Source: Luteimonas panaciterrae
GTDB lineage: Bacteria; Pseudomonadota; Gammaproteobacteria; Xanthomonadales; Xanthomonadaceae
DNA: 64,000 nt
Direction: 5' to 3'
Assembly (NCBI RefSeq): GCF_020511115.1
Contig: NZ_JAJAVH010000011.1
Coordinates: forward strand, 1 to 64,000
The stretch's first letter is position 1; every line of letters begins with the position of its first letter. Position numbers and translations under genes: made by a program. A model generated the notes under the pieces. The model saw only the letters and a list, made by a program, of their open reading frames with translations, made no database searches and had not been told where the DNA came from. Below, in pieces: positions 63,562-64,000 of this stretch.

Positions 63562-64000
63562 ATGCCGACGCCGCAGCGCTGGACGCCACGAGGCTGGACC
63601 GATGCGCCGAACGCCGCGGGCTGGCAGCTGCCAGGCATCGCCAACCTGCACTCGCATGCCTTCCAGCGCGCGATGGCGGGCTTGGCGGAGCGGCGGACCA
63701 TCGAAGCACGACCGGCCCGACCTGGCGACGCGCAAGATTCGTTCTGGACCTGGCGCGAGACGATGTACCGCTTCGCCGCGCGCTTCGATCCGGACACGCT
63801 GCATGCCGTGGCGTCGCAGCTCTACGTCGAAATGCTGGAGGCGGGCTACACCACCGTTTGCGAGTTCCATTATCTGCATCATGCGCCGGATGGGCGGCCC
63901 TACGACGATCCGGCGGCGATGTCGCGGGCGCTGATCCGTGCCGCGCACGACACCGGCATCCGCCTGACGCTCTTGCCTGTGCTGTACATGAGCGGCGGAT
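63562..64000 (+). CDS. hutF: Formimidoylglutamate deiminase, partial (3' end outside window)
   Basis: The first 146 codons of a HutF amidohydrolase, which converts N-formimidoyl-L-glutamate to N-formyl-L-glutamate in the five-step histidine pathway. The metal-binding GIANLHSHAFQRAMAGLAE lies near residue 24, followed by DSFWTWRETMYRF and YTTVCEFHYLHHAPDGRPY, all typical of HutF. GCAGGAG precedes the ATG. It is divergent from hutI, and its presence predicts a downstream hutG-type formylglutamate hydrolase instead of direct formimidoylglutamase. Confidence 0.93.
   Translation, partial: MPTPQRWTPRGWTDAPNAAGWQLPGIANLHSHAFQRAMAGLAERRTIEARPARPGDAQDSFWTWRETMYRFAARFDPDTLHAVASQLYVEMLEAGYTTVCEFHYLHHAPDGRPYDDPAAMSRALIRAAHDTGIRLTLLPVLYMSGG

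Overview
The window is 64 kb of GC-rich chromosomal DNA from a gammaproteobacterium, most likely Lysobacterales (Xanthomonadales) and perhaps near Rhodanobacteraceae. That placement is inferred from gene order (ftsY, AsmA-like, mutY and yggX together; queA-tgt-yajC-secD-secF; folC ... dedD-purF), from the Thx-type small ribosomal protein, and from the many small secreted proteins typical of that order. No rRNA, phage, insertion-sequence or CRISPR locus was recognised. There is one tRNA, tRNA-Phe(GAA).

Layout. 1-4 kb: two close lipase paralogs flank an outer-membrane FadL fatty-acid transporter. 4-10 kb: accessory enzymes (VOC protein, Cys-nucleophile amide hydrolase, a DUF4434-like gene with a damaged 5' end) and an SDR/MDR oxidoreductase pair next to a TetR regulator; matching palindromes lie before the SDR gene and over the TetR start. 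10-16 kb: tRNA-Phe, a lipoprotein, and a tightly overlapping ftsY/AsmA-like/mutY/yggX operon, divergent from rsmD-coaD. 16-25 kb: ferredoxin, LysE exporter, gamma-glutamyltransferase, MBL hydrolase, a TMEM43/MAPEG fusion, upp, DinB and an aminotransferase divergent from an Lrp regulator. 26-32 kb: queA-tgt-yajC-secD-secF (queuosine synthesis and protein export). 32-38 kb: DODA-type dioxygenase, prpD, OmpA and two tandem secreted paralogs sharing a CNDCN motif. 37.7-42.7 kb: a tdh-kbl threonine-degradation operon and an S46 peptidase.

42.7-44.5 kb holds six consecutive small secreted two-cysteine proteins of one family. 44.6-51 kb is the folC-dedD-purF block. It is interrupted by a nuclease toxin/YezG-like immunity pair, and cvpA is absent from its usual place. 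A ~160-bp hairpin element precedes folC and a ~95-bp inverted-repeat element follows it. 51-56 kb: ferritin-like protein, lpxH, gltX, Zur, and a MarR/MFS pair. 57-60 kb: a ZnuD-like TonB receptor divergent from a MerC-domain protein over a Zur-box-like palindrome, then ribosomal protein Thx. 60-64 kb: phosphatase-like protein, M19 dipeptidase and divergent histidine-utilisation genes hutI and hutF (hutF runs off the end).

The best candidates for undescribed biology are the six-gene small-protein array, the toxin/immunity insertion, the CNDCN paralogs, and the TMEM43-MAPEG fusion. All functions are read from sequence alone; no database search was run.
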